Shown here: piece by piece, positions 1 through 7,783 of the stretch | Layout of the letters: each line of letters opens with the position of its first letter | Numbering within the stretch: position 1 is the first letter of the stretch | NCBI GenBank assembly: GCA_947642555.1 | Contig: CANRSX010000024.1 | Location: 1-64,000 of the forward strand | Source of the DNA: an uncultured Roseburia sp. | GTDB taxonomy: Bacteria > Bacillota > Clostridia > Lachnospirales > Lachnospiraceae | Direction of reading: 5' to 3' | DNA: 64,000 nucleotides | Program-made: the position numbers and the translations under genes | Notes under the pieces: generated by a model | Told to the model about the DNA's origin: nothing | What the model saw: only the letters and a program-made list of their open reading frames with translations | Databases searched by the model: none

Positions 1-38
1 GGAAAAATTCAAGAATTAATCCCCATATGACCCCATTT

Positions 39-66
39 CCCGTCAGGCGGTATCCCCGTCAGGCGG
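39..66. repeat. Two direct copies of a 12-bp motif
   Basis: CCCGTCAGGCGG occurs at 39-50 and again at 55-66, just upstream of the recombinase gene. Part of the second copy forms the stem of a terminator-like hairpin. It could be a recombinase-related site or the tail of a gene lying to the left. Nothing else is recognisable in bases 1-117. Confidence 0.45.
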
Positions 67-74
67 GATTTTTT
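52..74 (+). terminator. Terminator-like hairpin
   Basis: ATCCCCG pairs with CGGGAT around a short loop and is followed by six T on the plus strand. It probably ends a gene left of the window and insulates the recombinase gene from it. Confidence 0.45.
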
Positions 75-150
75 CTTCTATCCCTGTGCGTACCCGTCCC
101 GATACGGTAAGATACGAATGATCAAATCAACAGACAGGGAGGACTTACAA

Positions 151-849
151 ATGACAAACTTAGTAGAATTGAACGACATCACAGGAATGTTTATCGATGC
201 CAGGCGGATGGTACGTGACTGCCGTGGCACGGTATACGGCTACATGCGCGTGAGCACCATCGCCCAGGACTGTGAGCGGCAGAACGAAGCATTAGAAGCC
301 CTTGGCATTCCAAAAGACCGGATTTTTATGGACAAAAAATCCGGAAAAGATTTCGACCGTCCCGGCTTTCAGGCGCTTCTCGACTGTCTCCGGGAAGGGG
401 ATCTCGTTGTCATAAAGACCCTGGACCGTTTCGGCAGAAGCGTGAAGGAGATTCAGGAACAGCTCTGGCACATCACGAATCAGAAAAAAGTATCCGTCGC
501 ATTTATCGATTCCCCGTTTCTCAATCACTCCGAAAACCTGCCTCCGATGGCATTCATGCTCTCAAATATGATGTACCTGATTTTTTCCTTTTCCGCGGAG
601 ATCGAGCGCCTGCTCATTATCGCGAGAACCGACGAAGGGCGGAAAATCGCGAAGCAGAACGGCGTGCGTTTTGGCCGAAAGCCCCTGCCGGTTCCGGTGG
701 AATTCTGGGAGATGCGGGATGGGATTTTAAATGGGACACTTGCGAAAACAGCAGCCGCCAGAACCCTGGGTGTAGACAGGAAAACTCTGTATAAATGGCT
801 GCGGGAGGCACAGGATAAAGACACCGGCAGCTCTGAAGAACATGCATAA
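151..849 (+). CDS. Serine recombinase (resolvase/invertase family)
   Basis: A 232-residue small serine recombinase that would cut and rejoin DNA at short paired sites through a 5'-phosphoserine link. The N-terminal catalytic domain begins YGYMRVST, where the Ser after Arg-Val is the expected nucleophile. It continues with LDRFGRS and the long helix AEIERLL...RTDEGRK. A C-terminal helix-turn-helix (AARTLGVDRKTLYKWL) binds DNA. The start at 151 was chosen over an upstream ATG at 118 because GGGAGGA sits seven bases before it. Length fits the family. No transposase, integron or phage gene lies beside it, so it looks like an orphan, perhaps an invertase or the remnant of a mobile element. Its target site is unknown. 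Confidence 0.9.
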   Translation: MTNLVELNDITGMFIDARRMVRDCRGTVYGYMRVSTIAQDCERQNEALEALGIPKDRIFMDKKSGKDFDRPGFQALLDCLREGDLVVIKTLDRFGRSVKEIQEQLWHITNQKKVSVAFIDSPFLNHSENLPPMAFMLSNMMYLIFSFSAEIERLLIIARTDEGRKIAKQNGVRFGRKPLPVPVEFWEMRDGILNGTLAKTAAARTLGVDRKTLYKWLREAQDKDTGSSEEHA

Positions 850-879
850 CTCCCCCAAAAATCCGATCGAAACGCCAGG

Positions 880-908
880 TGGACTTTATTTGCTGCACAT
901 GCTATAAT
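880..908 (+). promoter_or_regulatory. Sigma-70 type promoter of the small unknown gene
   Basis: TGGACT (880-885), a 17-base spacer, then a perfect TATAAT (903-908), about 68 bases upstream of the start at 976. The -10 box is strong and the -35 box partial. Confidence 0.6.
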
Positions 909-975
909 GTATGCAGAGAATAGCGGCGGACACCATAAAAACAATGGTCCAAAAAAACAGAAAGTGAGGAATCCT

Positions 976-1167
976 ATGCCGAACGGACTTGAAATTACAA
1001 AAGCAGCAATCGATGACTTCAATGATATTCAGGAATACATGCTGCTTGCAAAAAAAGAAAACGCAGCTGAAACTTACGCAAAATTAAAAAAGAAATATCT
1101 GTCTTTAAAGGCAATCCTCACGGTTGCCGGTGTAAATCTGACCGATATTGACGAAATCAAAGAATAA
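976..1167 (+). CDS. Small unknown protein, 63 residues
   Basis: A short helical, charged protein that I do not recognise. The start at 976 follows GTGAGGA at good spacing, whereas the longer in-frame start at 907 lies inside the promoter's -10 region. The sequence has Lys-rich stretches (AKKENAAETYAKLKKKY) and ends in an acidic tail. There is no signal peptide or membrane segment. It has its own promoter and is followed by a large hairpin, so it is probably transcribed alone. Codon use looks ordinary. No function is proposed. Confidence 0.6.
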   Translation: MPNGLEITKAAIDDFNDIQEYMLLAKKENAAETYAKLKKKYLSLKAILTVAGVNLTDIDEIKE

Positions 1168-1181
1168 AGGTCGTATCATAC

Positions 1182-1234
1182 AAACAGAGTATTTGTCAGT
1201 CATCCATGCAGATGATCTGATAAATACCCTGTTT
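1182..1234. terminator. Large imperfect hairpin after the small gene
   Basis: AAACAG (1182-1187) pairs with CTGTTT (1229-1234). Inside, GTATTTGTCAGTCATC pairs imperfectly with GATGATCTGATAAATAC around CATGCA. There is only a short T run, so it is a weak terminator, shared with the convergent lysA end. An inverted-repeat protein-binding site is the alternative. Confidence 0.45.
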
Positions 1235-1266
1235 TGCAATCAGTATTTCCTTATCCCCTCGGGCGC

Positions 1267-2550
1267 TTAATTCCTCCCCGGCTTCCTCATCCCCTTTAAA
1301 ATATCAAAACAGTCAAATGTCGCGAAATAATCCTCCGGCGTCTCCGCCCTCCGAATCAGCTGCGTCGATCCGTCCTCCTTTAGCAGCACCTCCGCGGATC
1401 TCAATTTACCATTGTAATTATATCCCATCGAAAACCCGTGCGCCCCGGTGTCGTGAATCACCAGCAGATCTCCCATCGCGATCTCCGGCAGCATCCGGTC
1501 CACGGCAAACTTGTCACAGTTTTCACAGAGCGATCCCGTCACATCGTACCTGTGATCGTGCGGCGCATCCTCCTTTCCCATCACCGTGATGTGATGATAG
1601 GCCCCGTAGATCGCCGGACGCATCAGATTGACCGCGCAGGCGTCCACCCCGATATACTCCTTGTGCGTGTGCTTCTCGTGAATTGCCGTCGTCACCAGGC
1701 ATCCGTACGGGCCCAGCATAAAACGTCCCATCTCCGTGTAGATCGCCACGTCGCCAAGCCCCGCCGGCACGAGGATCTCGTCGTACGCCTCCTTCACGCC
1801 CGCGCCGATCACACGGATATCGTTCGGCGTCTGATCCGGGCTGTAGGGAATCCCCACGCCGCCGGAGAGATTGATGAACCGGATGTCGCAGCCGGTCTTC
1901 TCCCGGAGCTCCACCACCAGCTCAAACAGCTGCCTGGCCAGCTTCGGGTAATACTCGTTTGTCACGGTGTTGCTCGCGAGAAACGCATGAATCCCGAATT
2001 TTTTCGCGCCCTTTTCCTTTAACAGCCGAAAGCCCTCGATCATCTGCTCATGTGTAAACCCGTACTTCGCGTCCCCGGGATTATCCATGATGCCGTTGCT
2101 CATCTTAAACACGCCGCCCGGATTGTAGCGGCAGCTGATCGTCTCCGGGATCCTGCCGATCGTCTTCTCCAGAAACTCGATGTGGGTAAAATCATCCAGG
2201 TTGATGATCGCCCCAAGCTCGTCCGCAAACGCAAACTCCTCTGCCGGCGTGTCATTCGAGGAAAACATGATATGCGCCCCGTCAAACCCCTGGGAATCCG
2301 CCAGCATCAGCTCCGTTAAGGAAGCGCAGTCGCATCCGCAGTCATACTCCTTTAAAATGTTTAAAATAAAGGGGTTCGGCGTCGCCTTCACGGCGAAATA
2401 CTCCCGGAACCCCGGGTTCCACGCAAAAGCCTCCTTTACCGCCCGCGCATTTTCGCGGATTCCCGCCTCGTCGTAGAGATGAAACGGCGTCGGATATTTT
2501 TTTACGATCTCCTCCAGCTGTTCTTTACTTACAAATATCTTCTTTTCCAT
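1267..2550 (-). CDS. lysA: Diaminopimelate decarboxylase
   Basis: A PLP-dependent fold-type III decarboxylase of 427 residues that should convert meso-diaminopimelate to lysine and CO2, the last step of lysine synthesis. The PLP lysine lies in EYFAVKATPNP near residue 55. The glycine-rich phosphate-binding stretch is NLSGGVGIPYSP. The late motif HDTGAHGFSMGYNYNG carries the usual substrate and PLP contacts. The start at 2550 follows AGGACAGGAG; the longer frame to 2622 lacks a site. The gene lies 28 bases after azlD and is probably co-transcribed with azlC-azlD. A related decarboxylase acting on another amino acid is possible, since annotation in this family is approximate. Confidence 0.85.
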   Translation of the reverse strand: MEKKIFVSKEQLEEIVKKYPTPFHLYDEAGIRENARAVKEAFAWNPGFREYFAVKATPNPFILNILKEYDCGCDCASLTELMLADSQGFDGAHIMFSSNDTPAEEFAFADELGAIINLDDFTHIEFLEKTIGRIPETISCRYNPGGVFKMSNGIMDNPGDAKYGFTHEQMIEGFRLLKEKGAKKFGIHAFLASNTVTNEYYPKLARQLFELVVELREKTGCDIRFINLSGGVGIPYSPDQTPNDIRVIGAGVKEAYDEILVPAGLGDVAIYTEMGRFMLGPYGCLVTTAIHEKHTHKEYIGVDACAVNLMRPAIYGAYHHITVMGKEDAPHDHRYDVTGSLCENCDKFAVDRMLPEIAMGDLLVIHDTGAHGFSMGYNYNGKLRSAEVLLKEDGSTQLIRRAETPEDYFATFDCFDILKGMRKPGRN

Positions 2551-2578
2551 GATTCTCCTGTCCTTTCTCTGATTTGTG

Positions 2579-2911
2579 TCAAAATACCGCCTGTACCAGC
2601 ACCATGTACAGCACGGTTCCAACGCCGATGCTCAGCATATTGTTGCGTTTCCAGGCGTGAAGCAGCACGACGACCGCTCCCGCGATCAGCTCCGGCAGGC
2701 CGAACGGCGCATGCGTAAATTCCACCGATTTAAAGCAGTAGATCACCAGCATCCCGATCACCGCCGGCGGCAGCACTCTTCCAAGATACCGGATCACGGG
2801 CGGCAGCTCTTTTCCGTTTGGAAAAAATAAAAACGGAATCAGCCTGGTAAAAAAGATGGTCGCTGATACTACAAAAATAATCGCAAGTGTTTTCCCCACG
2901 CTAACCGGCAT
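2579..2911 (-). CDS. azlD: AzlD branched-chain amino acid exporter subunit
   Basis: A 110-residue hydrophobic protein with about four membrane segments, typical of the small AzlD partner of AzlC. Together they form a membrane exporter for branched-chain amino acids and analogues. Recognisable family text includes TRLIPFLFF near residue 20 and LPPAVIGMLVIYC in the middle. The start at 2911 is set by GGAGG just upstream and overlaps the end of azlC by about 10 bases, indicating translational coupling. lysA follows. A link between this exporter and lysine synthesis is suggested only by adjacency. Confidence 0.85.
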   Translation of the reverse strand: MPVSVGKTLAIIFVVSATIFFTRLIPFLFFPNGKELPPVIRYLGRVLPPAVIGMLVIYCFKSVEFTHAPFGLPELIAGAVVVLLHAWKRNNMLSIGVGTVLYMVLVQAVF

Positions 2912-3659
2912 GCTCCTCCACCTCCCGTTCCTTCTTCTCCCCGGACTTTTCGCTCTCAAACATCCGCCGTCCCGCCACCAGAATCGCCATGATACAGACC
3001 ATGGCCGGCAGGATAAACTGCTCCTCCCCGAACAGGATCCGGCAGACCAGCGCGCAGATCAGCCCCGCGGTCGCGCTCCTGCGGTTTGCGCCATCCATCC
3101 ACTGCTCCGTTAAAATGACCAGAAACAGCGCTGTCATGGCAAAATCAATCCCCGTCGCGTCAAACGGGATCAGATGCCCGAGCAGGGCGCCCAGCCCGGA
3201 GCCTAAGATCCAGTAGGAATGATCCAGCACCGCGATCGCGAACAGGAACTGATCCTCAGGCACACCGGGCGGCGTTTTCGTGAGAAAATACAGCGAGTAC
3301 GTCTCGTCCGTCAGCGAAAAAATCAGGTACGCCTTCTTTTTCCCTGTTTTTTCAAACCGCCCGATCAGCGAAAGCCCGTAAAAAATATGGCGGATATTGA
3401 CCATAAACTCCATAAAAATGATCTGGAGAAAGCTGATTCCCGGCACAAAAAAATTCACCGCCAGATACTGCCCGCTGCCCGCGTAGATCACCAGGCTCAT
3501 AAACATCGCCCACAGAACATGATACCCTTTTTCCTGTATCATTACCCCGAAAGCCATCCCGATAAACAGATATCCGGCAAGCACCGGGAGCGTGTGCGGA
3601 AATGCCGCCGCAAAGGCTTTTTTATAAGTTCCCCGTTCCGAATTCAAAACTGACTGCAT
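2901..3659 (-). CDS. azlC: AzlC branched-chain amino acid exporter subunit
   Basis: The large subunit of the AzlCD exporter, about 252 residues with several hydrophobic segments. Family features include AAFPHTLPVLAGYLFIGMAFG at the N-terminus and YAGSGQYLAVNFF. I prefer the start at 3659, which follows GGAAAGAG; a second in-frame ATG at 3680 is possible but has a poor ribosome site. It is the first gene of azlC-azlD-lysA and diverges from the lytic transglycosylase gene across about 85 bases. The C-terminal tail is highly charged (EKSGEKKEREVEEHAG). Confidence 0.85.
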   Translation of the reverse strand: MQSVLNSERGTYKKAFAAAFPHTLPVLAGYLFIGMAFGVMIQEKGYHVLWAMFMSLVIYAGSGQYLAVNFFVPGISFLQIIFMEFMVNIRHIFYGLSLIGRFEKTGKKKAYLIFSLTDETYSLYFLTKTPPGVPEDQFLFAIAVLDHSYWILGSGLGALLGHLIPFDATGIDFAMTALFLVILTEQWMDGANRRSATAGLICALVCRILFGEEQFILPAMVCIMAILVAGRRMFESEKSGEKKEREVEEHAG

Positions 3660-3683
3660 TTTACTCTTTCCTATTTTCATCTC

Positions 3684-3695
3684 TTATGCTATACT
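3684..3695 (+). promoter_or_regulatory. Extended -10 promoter element
   Basis: TGCTATACT (TATACT at 3690-3695) is an extended -10 element about 50 bases upstream of the lytic transglycosylase start. The -35 region is poor, as is usual for extended -10 promoters. Confidence 0.4.
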
Positions 3696-3744
3696 ATCTT
3701 CAGCCATCCTCTGCGGGATGAGCGACACTGATAAGGAGTATTTC

Positions 3745-4878
3745 ATGAATATCACGGTTTTAAGCTACCATGACCAGGCACTGATCGATCAGGTAAACGC
3801 CCAGGCAGCGGCGCGCGCGCAGGCGGAGCGCGAAAAGGCTGCACAGGAAGCAGCGGCAGCCAGCCTCTCCTCCAGCCAGAGCTTTTCCGCCGCGCTGGAC
3901 ACGGCCTCCCAGGGCTATACCGCCGCTTCGCAGTCAGCGTTATCTTCCTGTCCTGCGGATCTTGAGGCAATCTTTCAGGAAGCTTCCTCGCTGTACGGCG
4001 TGTCCTGTGACCTGTTAAAATCCATCGCCAAAGCGGAATCCGGCTTTAACCCGAATGCGGTCAGCCATGCCGGCGCGGTCGGTATCATGCAGCTGATGCC
4101 AGGAACGGCCGCCTCCCTCGGCGTTACCAATTCCTACGACCCGCGTGAAAACATCCTCGGCGGGGCGAAGCTGATGGCGCAGCTCTTAAGCAGATATAAC
4201 GGCAATACTGCCCTTGCACTCGCGGCCTATAACGCCGGCAGCGGCAATGTCGACAAATACGGCGGCATTCCGCCCTTCACGGAGACGCAGAATTACGTCC
4301 GGAAGGTTCTCTCCTACCTGGGCAGCGGAACCGACAGCTTATCATCGCTGACCGGCGCGCTTACCGGTACGGGCAGTACCTCTTCCACCGGCAATGCGAC
4401 GCTTGACCTGATGGTCGCCCTGTTAAAATACGCGCAGAGCGAGCATGAAGCCGCGGAACGCGCAAAAGCAGATGCCGCGCAGCCTGCTCCGGCGCCTGTG
4501 ATCAACGTGACCGTCATCAATCCTCCGGCGGACAGCGGACAGAATCCTGCGCCTGACACGAATCCGGCCGGCACGACCGACGATTCCGGCAGCAATGTGG
4601 ATCCGGCCGATAAAAATGACGGTTCCGGCACAAATGTAGACCCAACCGATAAAAACGACGGCTCCGGCACAACGGTCGATCCAGCCGATAAAAACGACGG
4701 CTCGGATGTCACGGATCCGACGGTAAATCCGGGCAATACGGATAAAAACGATGACTCCGGCGCCGTAATCCCGACCGATGGCTTCGGAAATACCGGCGAT
4801 ATCAGTCCGGCCGACGGCACGGACAATACGGATCCACAGGCCTTCCGCAGTCTCGCCAGCATCGCGTCCGTTTTATAA
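3745..4878 (+). CDS. Lytic transglycosylase (SLT domain) with repetitive tail
   Basis: A 377-residue protein with a soluble lytic transglycosylase domain at about residues 75-190, which cleaves the glycan strands of peptidoglycan. The catalytic Glu is in AKAESGFNP. The further family motifs AVGIMQLMPGTA and ALAAYNAGSGNV are present. The first 60 residues are Ala/Gln/Ser-rich with no signal peptide. After residue 280 the protein becomes a low-complexity tail built on a 13-residue unit (NVDPADKNDGSGT) repeated about three times. AAGGAG precedes the start at 3745. Without a signal peptide, export must use another route, or the enzyme acts after lysis. It is a single-gene unit ended by the hairpin at 4944. 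Confidence 0.85.
   Translation: MNITVLSYHDQALIDQVNAQAAARAQAEREKAAQEAAAASLSSSQSFSAALDTASQGYTAASQSALSSCPADLEAIFQEASSLYGVSCDLLKSIAKAESGFNPNAVSHAGAVGIMQLMPGTAASLGVTNSYDPRENILGGAKLMAQLLSRYNGNTALALAAYNAGSGNVDKYGGIPPFTETQNYVRKVLSYLGSGTDSLSSLTGALTGTGSTSSTGNATLDLMVALLKYAQSEHEAAERAKADAAQPAPAPVINVTVINPPADSGQNPAPDTNPAGTTDDSGSNVDPADKNDGSGTNVDPTDKNDGSGTTVDPADKNDGSDVTDPTVNPGNTDKNDDSGAVIPTDGFGNTGDISPADGTDNTDPQAFRSLASIASVL
4594..4707 (+). repeat. 39-bp in-frame tandem repeat
   Basis: Three units (4594-4632, 4633-4671, 4672-4707 partial) encode NVDPADKNDGSGT-like peptides in the tail of the lytic transglycosylase. The units differ by a few substitutions. Confidence 0.8.
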
Positions 4879-4943
4879 TTCTGCATAATCGGATGTCTCT
4901 GCAGCAGGACCGTACCGATCCGGCCTTACATAGCTTTCTTAAG

Positions 4944-4967
4944 AACCCGCCTCCGCGGGTTTTTTTT
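4944..4967. terminator. Rho-independent terminator
   Basis: AACCCGC, loop CTCC, GCGGGTT, then a T run to 4967. It ends the plus-strand lytic transglycosylase and may also serve the convergent MarR gene. Confidence 0.85.
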
Positions 4968-4988
4968 ATACAATAAACCGCCTTTGTT

Positions 4989-5450
4989 TCACCCTTCTGT
5001 GAGCGTTCCGATCTGCGCCTCTAAGTACGCGTTAAATTCCTCCATAAATCTGCGGACCGTCCCGATCTCTTCCTCCGAATAGCGCGACAAAAACTCCATA
5101 TCCCGCTTCTCCCACAGCTTATGCCGCTTGTCATGCTCCTCAAACAGCAGCCGTCCCTGTTCCGTCAGCCGGAAATAGATCTCCTTGCGGTTTGTCTCCA
5201 GCGTATACTTCTCGATCAGTCCCTTTTCCAGGAGCTTCTTTGTCATCTTGCTGATCGCGCCGCGGGTCATGCCCATATAGCCGGCCACCCTTGTGACATT
5301 CGGCAGTTCAAGTCTTCCGATCGCATCGATACAGTGTGTCTCGGAATATCCGTATTCGTCAAGGCACTGGCTTTCCGTCAGCGCGGACAGCATGTCCTGC
5401 CGCTCCAGCATCAGTGCAAGCGCCTTAAGCAGCAGTTCCTGTTCCTTCAT
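4989..5450 (-). CDS. MarR-family transcriptional regulator
   Basis: A 153-residue winged helix-turn-helix regulator. The recognition region is LPNVTRVAGYMGMTRGAISKMTKKLLEKGLIEKYTLETNRKEIYFRLTEQG, with the DNA-reading helix followed by the wing, as in MarR/SlyA proteins. The helical ends would form the dimer. It lies downstream of, and in the same direction as, the YbjQ-type gene with a 78-base gap, and converges on the transglycosylase gene. Neither neighbour is an obvious target, so the effector and regulon are unknown. The start at 5450 is preceded by GGGGGAGACC. Confidence 0.85.
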   Translation of the reverse strand: MKEQELLLKALALMLERQDMLSALTESQCLDEYGYSETHCIDAIGRLELPNVTRVAGYMGMTRGAISKMTKKLLEKGLIEKYTLETNRKEIYFRLTEQGRLLFEEHDKRHKLWEKRDMEFLSRYSEEEIGTVRRFMEEFNAYLEAQIGTLTEG

Positions 5451-5528
5451 GGTCTCCCCCGTTTCCGCGCCGCATTACCGTGCAGATCTACTTTACCCCA
5501 ATATTGTTTCCCTGTCAACAAAAATTTC

Positions 5529-6152
5529 TCACGCTTTTTCTTTGATCCGCACTGCTGTCCCGTTTACCGATACCACGATTATATTCTGCGTCAGCGTCAT
5601 CAGGTCAAAGTCAATTCCGATCAGTGCATTGGCGCCTGCATGAAGCGCCTTGTTGATTAAATTATCCATCGCCGCTTCCTTTGCCTTTGCGATTTTACCT
5701 TCAAACAGCTCTGAGTTTGTGCCGAGAAAATCACTGATCTGTGCGTTTATTTCACTGAAAAATCCGGTTCCCAGCACCACCTCCCCGCTCATCACATTCA
5801 GGTATTCGATGATCTGATATCCCTCAAACTGATATCCGGTTGTGGTCATAAAAAAATCTTTTCTCTCCTGAAACTCGAGATATTTCTGTTCATTTTCATT
5901 TACTTCTTTCCATTCCTCCTCCAGGCATTCCTGTGCCTGCTGCGTTGTTTTTCCGGAAGCACTCCAGGTCTGAAAATATTCTCTGACCTCATGCAGCTCA
6001 TCCGCGTCAATCTGTTTTGTCCTGGCCAGCTTTTTTAGCCTGAGATGATATTCATTGCACTCGTTGCAAATTATTGCACCGTCATACTGGAATGACAGAC
6101 TCACCCCCGAGAGCATTCCAAGCTTTTTCCCGCAAATACAGCAGTTTGCCAT
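5529..6152 (-). CDS. Zinc-finger plus YbjQ-type domain protein
   Basis: A 207-residue protein with two parts. The N-terminus has a four-cysteine zinc-binding module (CCICGKKLG ... IICNECNEYH), of the type often seen in short Firmicutes regulatory or membrane-associated proteins. The C-terminal 100 residues resemble the YbjQ/UPF0145 family, with GYQIIEYL, GTGFFSEI and the hallmark AGANALIGIDFD. That family has no firmly assigned function. The middle is charged and helical. The start at 6152 follows GAGGAGG; the same frame remains open to 6245 only because it runs into the repeat element upstream. Confidence 0.75.
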   Translation of the reverse strand: MANCCICGKKLGMLSGVSLSFQYDGAIICNECNEYHLRLKKLARTKQIDADELHEVREYFQTWSASGKTTQQAQECLEEEWKEVNENEQKYLEFQERKDFFMTTTGYQFEGYQIIEYLNVMSGEVVLGTGFFSEINAQISDFLGTNSELFEGKIAKAKEAAMDNLINKALHAGANALIGIDFDLMTLTQNIIVVSVNGTAVRIKEKA

Positions 6153-6179
6153 CTTCTTTCCTCCTCTGCTTTCCAATCC

Positions 6180-6298
6180 AAAAGTTCTCATTCCCTGCTC
6201 ATATACAGGCGCTCCGCTCATGTACCGCAGAATGCGCTCATTCATGCGAGCATGATTCGCCCATTTTGCGGCGCATAGCTGAACTTTTAATCAAAATA
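6180..6298. repeat. MITE-like repeat, copy A
   Basis: About 119 bp starting AAAAGTTC and ending GAACTTTT. It shares a 29-base identical block (6236-6264) with copy B at 17533-17561 and aligns with it over about 94 bp to the right end. It contains internal palindromes such as GCGAGC and TGCTCAT motifs. It lies between the sulfatase terminator and the YbjQ-type gene. No transposase is encoded. Confidence 0.7.
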
Positions 6299-6309
6299 GC
6301 ATATAAGTC

Positions 6310-6354
6310 AAAAAAAGTACAGACCAAAACCAAACTTTTGTTCTGTACCTTTTT
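6310..6354 (-). terminator. Terminator of the sulfatase operon
   Basis: On the minus strand, GGTACAGAACAAAAG pairs with a TTTTGGTCTGTACT arm and is followed by a T run. It lies 14 bases after the sulfatase stop codon. Confidence 0.8.
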
Positions 6355-6367
6355 ATATATCGTTATT

Positions 6368-7777
6368 TCACCACGTCTCCTGCACCGTGTAAGGAACCGG
6401 GTAGGAGGTATATGCCAGATCCGGAATCTGAAAATGATCCCCCGTGCGTTTCACCCATTCCTTCAGCTTCGCATTCAGCTCCGCCCTCTTTTCCGCCGCC
6501 AGCGGATGGTGCGCCAGATTCACGAGCTCATAGGGATCCTCGTTCAAGTCAAACATCAGCCAGTCGCTGTTATCCGTGCAGACATATTTATATCCGTCCC
6601 GGGTGACGATTCCACGCCAGGGCTTGTCGATGCTGTGGTCGTGGCGGGTCGGGATCACGGACTGCAGATACGCCTCCTCTGGCACGCTGCCCTTTGGCGT
6701 CCGCTCCGCCGGCAGCCGCTCAAAGGAATAGTCATATCCGCGCATCCACTCCGGCGCATCGATACCGCACAGCCCGAGGGTCGTGGGCGCAATGTCCACA
6801 TGGTTGATCACGCTCTTCGTGCACCCGCAGGCGCGGTTCTGATAGCCCATCGGCACCTCTCCGCCGATGATAAACGGAATCCGGATCGCCTCCTCAAACG
6901 GATTTGTCTTCCGGAACATCCCATGAGAGCCGTGCATATCCCCGTGGTCGCTGAAAAAGAGAATATGCGTATCCAGATCCAGGTCCTCCTCCCGAAGCGC
7001 CGCCCGGATGCGCCCCAGATTATCATCCACATTTTCAATCAGCGCATAATATCCCGCCAGCTCGTGCCGCGCCTTTTTCCTTACCTTCCCGTACGGCGGT
7101 ACATTCGGACGCAGTTCCAGGCGCTGCCCGTTATAATGCGCCATGTACTCCGCAGGGGCCGTATATGGGTCATGGGGCGGCTGTACGCTTAGCACCATAA
7201 AAAACGGCTGGTTTTCTCCCTTTCTCCTCTGCGCTCCGTAGGCACGGATCTTCTGAATCACCATGTCCGTCAGGACATCCGTCTCAAATCCGTTCAGACG
7301 CGTCAGCGGCACTTCCGTCTCCCCGTCATGCCCGTGCACCAGACAGTCAAACTGGCTGTTGTTATTTTCATATCCGATCCAGGTCTGAAAACGCGCCCTT
7401 CTGTCCCTGGCGACGATCTGCGCTTTTGGATCCACATCCGTCCCTCTCCGCGGGAGTTCACCGTCCATATGCCATTTCCCATAATAGAGCGTGTCATATC
7501 CTTCTTCCCGGAACACATCCACAATCGCAGGCATTGACGGATCCAGCGAGTAATCGTGCCCCGGCACCGTGCTCTCATGAACATACCGGCTGGTAAAAAG
7601 ACTCCCCCGGAACGGTGCGCACAGCGGACACCCGCTGACCGCGCACTCAAAATTCACCCCCTGTTCCGCCAGAAGATCCAGATTCGGCGTATTGATGTTC
7701 GGATCCCCGCTGCGTGACATCGCATCCGCTCTCATCTGATCCGCAATAAACCAGATTACATTTTTCCCGTTCTTCAT
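6368..7777 (-). CDS. Sulfatase (Cys-type, formylglycine-dependent)
   Basis: A 469-residue arylsulfatase-fold enzyme expected to hydrolyse sulfate esters, probably on a glycan. The N-terminal metal site is IWFIADQMRADAM. The activation motif is CAPFRGSLFTSRY near residue 82, where the Cys would be oxidised to formylglycine by an anaerobic sulfatase-maturating enzyme; no such gene is in the window. The metal site LFFSDHGDMHGSHGMFRKT lies near residue 270. There is no signal peptide, so it probably acts in the cytoplasm on imported substrate. It is the last gene of the operon with a solute-binding protein and two permeases, six bases after the second permease. Phosphatase or phosphonate-hydrolase members of the fold are a less likely alternative given the CxPxR motif. 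Confidence 0.88.
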   Translation of the reverse strand: MKNGKNVIWFIADQMRADAMSRSGDPNINTPNLDLLAEQGVNFECAVSGCPLCAPFRGSLFTSRYVHESTVPGHDYSLDPSMPAIVDVFREEGYDTLYYGKWHMDGELPRRGTDVDPKAQIVARDRRARFQTWIGYENNNSQFDCLVHGHDGETEVPLTRLNGFETDVLTDMVIQKIRAYGAQRRKGENQPFFMVLSVQPPHDPYTAPAEYMAHYNGQRLELRPNVPPYGKVRKKARHELAGYYALIENVDDNLGRIRAALREEDLDLDTHILFFSDHGDMHGSHGMFRKTNPFEEAIRIPFIIGGEVPMGYQNRACGCTKSVINHVDIAPTTLGLCGIDAPEWMRGYDYSFERLPAERTPKGSVPEEAYLQSVIPTRHDHSIDKPWRGIVTRDGYKYVCTDNSDWLMFDLNEDPYELVNLAHHPLAAEKRAELNAKLKEWVKRTGDHFQIPDLAYTSYPVPYTVQETW

Positions 7778-7783
7778 TCCTTT

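Noticed and set aside
1438-2022. Long plus-strand frames inside lysA and other minus-strand genes
   Set aside because: They are shadows of GC-rich genes on the other strand: no ribosome site and no family similarity.
6180-6298. Extending the YbjQ-type gene to the upstream start at 6245
   Set aside because: The extra N-terminus is translated repeat-element sequence (the same MNE...MSGA.YEQ text appears at 17542), while GAGGAGG points to 6152.
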